This document shows, piece after piece, positions 39,837-42,252 of a DNA stretch of 42,252 nt. Positions within the stretch are counted from its first letter, which is position 1. Each line of letters begins with the position of its first letter. The stretch comes from Actinomycetales bacterium (GTDB lineage Bacteria; Actinomycetota; Actinomycetes; Actinomycetales; Microbacteriaceae): assembly GCA_015655445.1 (NCBI GenBank), contig JAATFA010000090.1:1-42252 (forward strand), given 5' to 3'. Position numbers and translations under genes: made by a program. The notes beneath the pieces are model-generated. The model was not told where the DNA came from, did no database searches, and worked only from the letters and a program-made list of their open reading frames with translations.

Positions 39837-40799
39837 ATGCTGCATCGGCTGCGCTTCGTGCCCGGACGCATCCTCCAGGCGATCCCCGTCGCCTTCGGCG
39901 TGACGATCCTCGTGTTCTTCATGTCGCACCTGCTGCCGGGCAATCCCGCCGTCGCGATACTCGGCGACCGCGCGACCCCCGACCGCGTCGCCGCGCTCTC
40001 CAAGAGCCTCGGCCTCGACCGGCCGCTCTGGGAGCAGTACGGGCTCTTCCTCGGCCACCTCTTCCGGGGCGATCTCGGGGATTCGCTCACCTACCAGCAG
40101 CCGGTCGCGGGCCTCGTGCTCCAGGCGGTGCCGGTCACGCTCTCGCTGCTGCTGTTCGCGCTCGTGCTCTCCCTCGTGATCAGCGTGCCGCTCGCGGGCC
40201 TTGCGGCGACGCGTCCCGGCGGCGCTCGCGACCTCGCCGCGCGAGCGTTCACGCTGCTCGGCCAGGGCATGCCGCAGTTCTGGGTCGGCATCATGCTCAT
40301 CCTGCTGTTCGCTGTGCGCGTGCGCGCCTTCCCCGTGGGCGGCTATGGCGAGACGGCGGCCGACCACCTCTACTACCTGTTCCTGCCGGCGCTCACGCTC
40401 GGCATCTCGATGTGCCCCACGATCATCCGCAGCCTGCGCTCCTCGACGATCCAGGTGCTCGGCTCGGAGTACGTCGGCACCGCGCGCTCCAAGGGCATCG
40501 CCGGCGCCACCCTCTTCCGCACGCATGTGCTGCGCAACGCGGCCATCCCGACCGTGTCGATCATCGGCGTCAACCTCGGCTACCTCGTCGGCGGCTCCCT
40601 CGTCATCGAGAAGGTCTTCGCCGTGCCCGGCATCGGCTCGCTCATGGTGAACGCGATCTTCGCGCGCGACTTCCCGACCATCCAGGCGGTCGCGCTGTTC
40701 GTCGCCCTCTTCGTCGTCGTCGTCGGCATCCTCACCGACGTCGTCTACACGATGCTCGATCCCCGGGTCGACCTGTCCTCCGCAGAGGGGAGCCGCTGA
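39837..40799 (+). CDS. ABC transporter permease (DppB/OppB type)
   Basis: 320 aa, about six helices. The N-terminus RFVPGRILQAIPVAFGVTIL, then FFMSHLLPGNPA, is characteristic of DppB-type permeases. The BPD-transport loop is around 200-235 (EYVGTARSKGIAGATLFRTH), and it ends with the usual TDVVYTMLDPRVDLS. The ATG at 39837 follows AAGGAGA (about 39824-39830). It forms the channel with the next gene. Confidence 0.94.
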   Translation: MLHRLRFVPGRILQAIPVAFGVTILVFFMSHLLPGNPAVAILGDRATPDRVAALSKSLGLDRPLWEQYGLFLGHLFRGDLGDSLTYQQPVAGLVLQAVPVTLSLLLFALVLSLVISVPLAGLAATRPGGARDLAARAFTLLGQGMPQFWVGIMLILLFAVRVRAFPVGGYGETAADHLYYLFLPALTLGISMCPTIIRSLRSSTIQVLGSEYVGTARSKGIAGATLFRTHVLRNAAIPTVSIIGVNLGYLVGGSLVIEKVFAVPGIGSLMVNAIFARDFPTIQAVALFVALFVVVVGILTDVVYTMLDPRVDLSSAEGSR

Positions 40800-40801
40800 C
40801 C

Positions 40802-41686
40802 GTGACGACCCCCACCGCCATCCTCGTCGCCCGCCGCGCGCGCCGCCGCGCCGCTCGCGCGCGCGCCCTCACGCCCTGGTACCGCAACGGCTCCCTCATG
40901 GCAGGCATCGTCATCGTTGGCGGGCTCGTGCTCGTCGCCGTGCTCGCGCCGTGGCTCACCCCCTACTCGCCCATCGCCCAGCACCTCGAGGACGCGCTGC
41001 AGGGGCCCAGCGCGGCGCACTGGCTCGGCACCGACAAGTACGGCCGCGACGTGCTCACGCGACTGCTGTGGTCGACCCGCGTCGACCTCCGCATCGGCTT
41101 CCTCTCCGTGCTCATCCCGTTCGTCATCGGCACGGTGCTCGGCGGTCTCGCCGGATACTTCGGCGGATGGCTCGACCTCATCGTCATGCGCGTCGTCGAC
41201 GTCTTCTTCGCCTTCCCGTTCTACGTCATGGTCATCGTGCTCGTCTTCCTGCTCGGTTCGGGCGAGGCGAGCATCTACCTCGCCATCGCGACCGTCTCCT
41301 GGGTCTCCTATGCGAAGATCGTGCGCGGCGAGGTGCTCGTGGCCAAGCAGCAGGACTACGTCGTCGCGGCGCGGCTGGGAGGCATCTCGCACGGGAGGAT
41401 CCTCGTGCGCCACATCGGCCCGAACGTGCTCTCGCAGGCGATCATCTACGCGATGAGCGACGTCGTGATGGACATCATGGCGATCGTGACCCTCGGCTAC
41501 CTCGGCCTCGGCATCGTCCCGCCCACCGCGGAATGGGGATCCATGATCCTCGACGGTCAGGAGTTCATCACGACCCAGTGGGAGCAGTCCACGATTCCCG
41601 GCCTCGCCGTCGTGATCACGAGCCTCGGGCTCTCCTGGCTCGGCGACGGGCTCTCGGACCTGCTCAGCCCCGAACGGAGGAAGTGA
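40802..41686 (+). CDS. ABC transporter permease (DppC/OppC type)
   Basis: 294 aa. After a very basic N-terminus (ARRARRRAARARAL) comes the DppC pattern: APWLTPYSPIAQHLEDALQG, HWLGTDKYGRDVLTRLLWSTR, then the coupling loop around EVLVAKQQDYVVAARLGGIS. About six helices. GTG start 2 bases after the previous stop, with AGAGGGGAG upstream. It ends 1 base before the ATPase ATG. Confidence 0.94.
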   Translation: MTTPTAILVARRARRRAARARALTPWYRNGSLMAGIVIVGGLVLVAVLAPWLTPYSPIAQHLEDALQGPSAAHWLGTDKYGRDVLTRLLWSTRVDLRIGFLSVLIPFVIGTVLGGLAGYFGGWLDLIVMRVVDVFFAFPFYVMVIVLVFLLGSGEASIYLAIATVSWVSYAKIVRGEVLVAKQQDYVVAARLGGISHGRILVRHIGPNVLSQAIIYAMSDVVMDIMAIVTLGYLGLGIVPPTAEWGSMILDGQEFITTQWEQSTIPGLAVVITSLGLSWLGDGLSDLLSPERRK

Positions 41687-41687
41687 C

Positions 41688-42252
41688 ATGGACGACCAGC
41701 AGCCGCTGCTGTCGGTGCGGAGCCTCTCGCTCGGCGTGCGGCGCAAGGACCGTCCCAGCACGGTCATCGTCGACCGCATCAGCTTCGATGTCGCGCCGGG
41801 CGAGCGCTTCGGCATCGTCGGCGAGTCCGGCTCCGGCAAGTCGATGACGCTGCGCGCCATCGCGAACCTGCTGCCGCGCGGCGTCGAGGTGCTCTCGGGC
41901 ACCATCGAGTACCGCGGCGCCGACCTCGCGCGGATGTCCCCGGCGGATCGCCGCCGCCTCGCCGGCCCCGAGATCGCGATGATCTTCCAGGAGCCGATGA
42001 GCGCCCTCAACCCCGTGATGCGCGTCGGCGACCAGATCGCCGAGTCGCCCCGGCGCCACCTCGGCCTCGGCCAGAAGGAGGCGCACGAGCTCGCCGTCGA
42101 GATGATGCGGCGCACCGGCATCCCCGATCCGGCGCGACGGGCGAGGGCCTACCCGCATGAGCTGTCGGGCGGCCTGCGGCAGCGCATCATGATCGCCATG
42201 GCCCTCTCCTGCTCGCCCAAGCTGCTGCTGTGCGACGAGCCGACGACCGCGC
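41688..42252 (+). CDS. ABC transporter ATP-binding protein (DppD/OppD type), partial
   Basis: The first 188 codons are present; the gene runs off the right edge. Walker A is GESGSGKS (about 46-53), Q-loop IFQEPMSALNP, ABC signature LSGGLRQR and Walker B LLLCDEPTTA, all intact. A second ATPase (DppF type) may follow outside the window, or be fused. GGAGG lies before the ATG. Confidence 0.94.
   Translation, partial: MDDQQPLLSVRSLSLGVRRKDRPSTVIVDRISFDVAPGERFGIVGESGSGKSMTLRAIANLLPRGVEVLSGTIEYRGADLARMSPADRRRLAGPEIAMIFQEPMSALNPVMRVGDQIAESPRRHLGLGQKEAHELAVEMMRRTGIPDPARRARAYPHELSGGLRQRIMIAMALSCSPKLLLCDEPTTA

Noticed and set aside
1-42252. CRISPR arrays, intact insertion sequences, phage or toxin-antitoxin genes
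   Set aside because: None was seen. The short repeats at 7182-7442 have no regular spacer pattern, and no transposase motifs were recognised.

Overview
The window is a 42 kb stretch of very GC-rich chromosome with strong G/C third-position bias, frequent GTG starts, leaderless starts and many 4-bp start/stop overlaps. A lycopene-elongase/heterodimeric-cyclase carotenoid operon, and the order leuB - ilvE - FAH protein - (...) - tRNA-Gln, point to an actinobacterium of the Microbacteriaceae type (Microbacterium or a close relative). That placement is inference from gene content, not from a database search.

Layout. (1) 1-7136: core metabolism. It holds the tip of an unknown minus-strand gene, a small DUF6458-type membrane protein, leuB, ilvE, an FAH-family hydrolase, a LysR regulator, a CoA-acylating methylmalonate-semialdehyde dehydrogenase and a lone cytochrome b561-like membrane protein. 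(2) 7137-8093: a G-rich repetitive spacer, tRNA-Gln(CTG), then about 530 bp with a truncated excisionase-like reading frame, which looks like the scar of an integrated element. (3) 8094-11094: MFS exporter, quinone oxidoreductase and TetR regulator, with matching candidate operators in front of the exporter and the regulator. (4) 11269-17593 (minus): a six-gene operon of Lrp-type regulator, polysaccharide-deacetylase-fold hydrolase, MHS-family symporter, SDR, ketopantoate-reductase-like enzyme and M20 hydrolase. Five of the six genes are joined by 4-bp overlaps or a 5-bp gap to the next; this looks like uptake and breakdown of an unidentified amide-type compound. (5) 17841-22069: an SseB-like protein, a multi-pass membrane protein, a shortened VOC protein divergent from a TetR regulator, and an alpha/beta hydrolase resembling 2,6-dihydroxypseudooxynicotine hydrolase.

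(6) 22084-27219 (minus): crtE-crtB-crtI-crtYe-crtYf-crtEb, the complete set for a C50 decaprenoxanthin-type carotenoid, every junction a 4-bp overlap, with a probable 37-codon leader ORF overlapping crtE. (7) 27420-37497: an IclR-controlled carbohydrate locus. It has a 730-aa GH-like enzyme (minus), a divergent TIM-barrel protein sharing the same Cys motif, an aldo/keto reductase, an amidohydrolase-type gene broken by one in-frame amber codon, and a three-gene sugar ABC importer. Similar operator-like boxes, in pairs 21 bp apart at three promoters, lie upstream of the transcription units and of iclR. (8) 37517-42252: a GNAT acetyltransferase, divergent from a dipeptide/oligopeptide-type ABC importer whose ATPase runs off the window; a 17-bp perfect hairpin separates the binding-protein gene from the permeases.

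The most interesting parts are the IclR carbohydrate locus and the Lrp operon, both of which have tight internal logic but no recognisable substrate. No CRISPR array, intact IS element or rRNA was seen.
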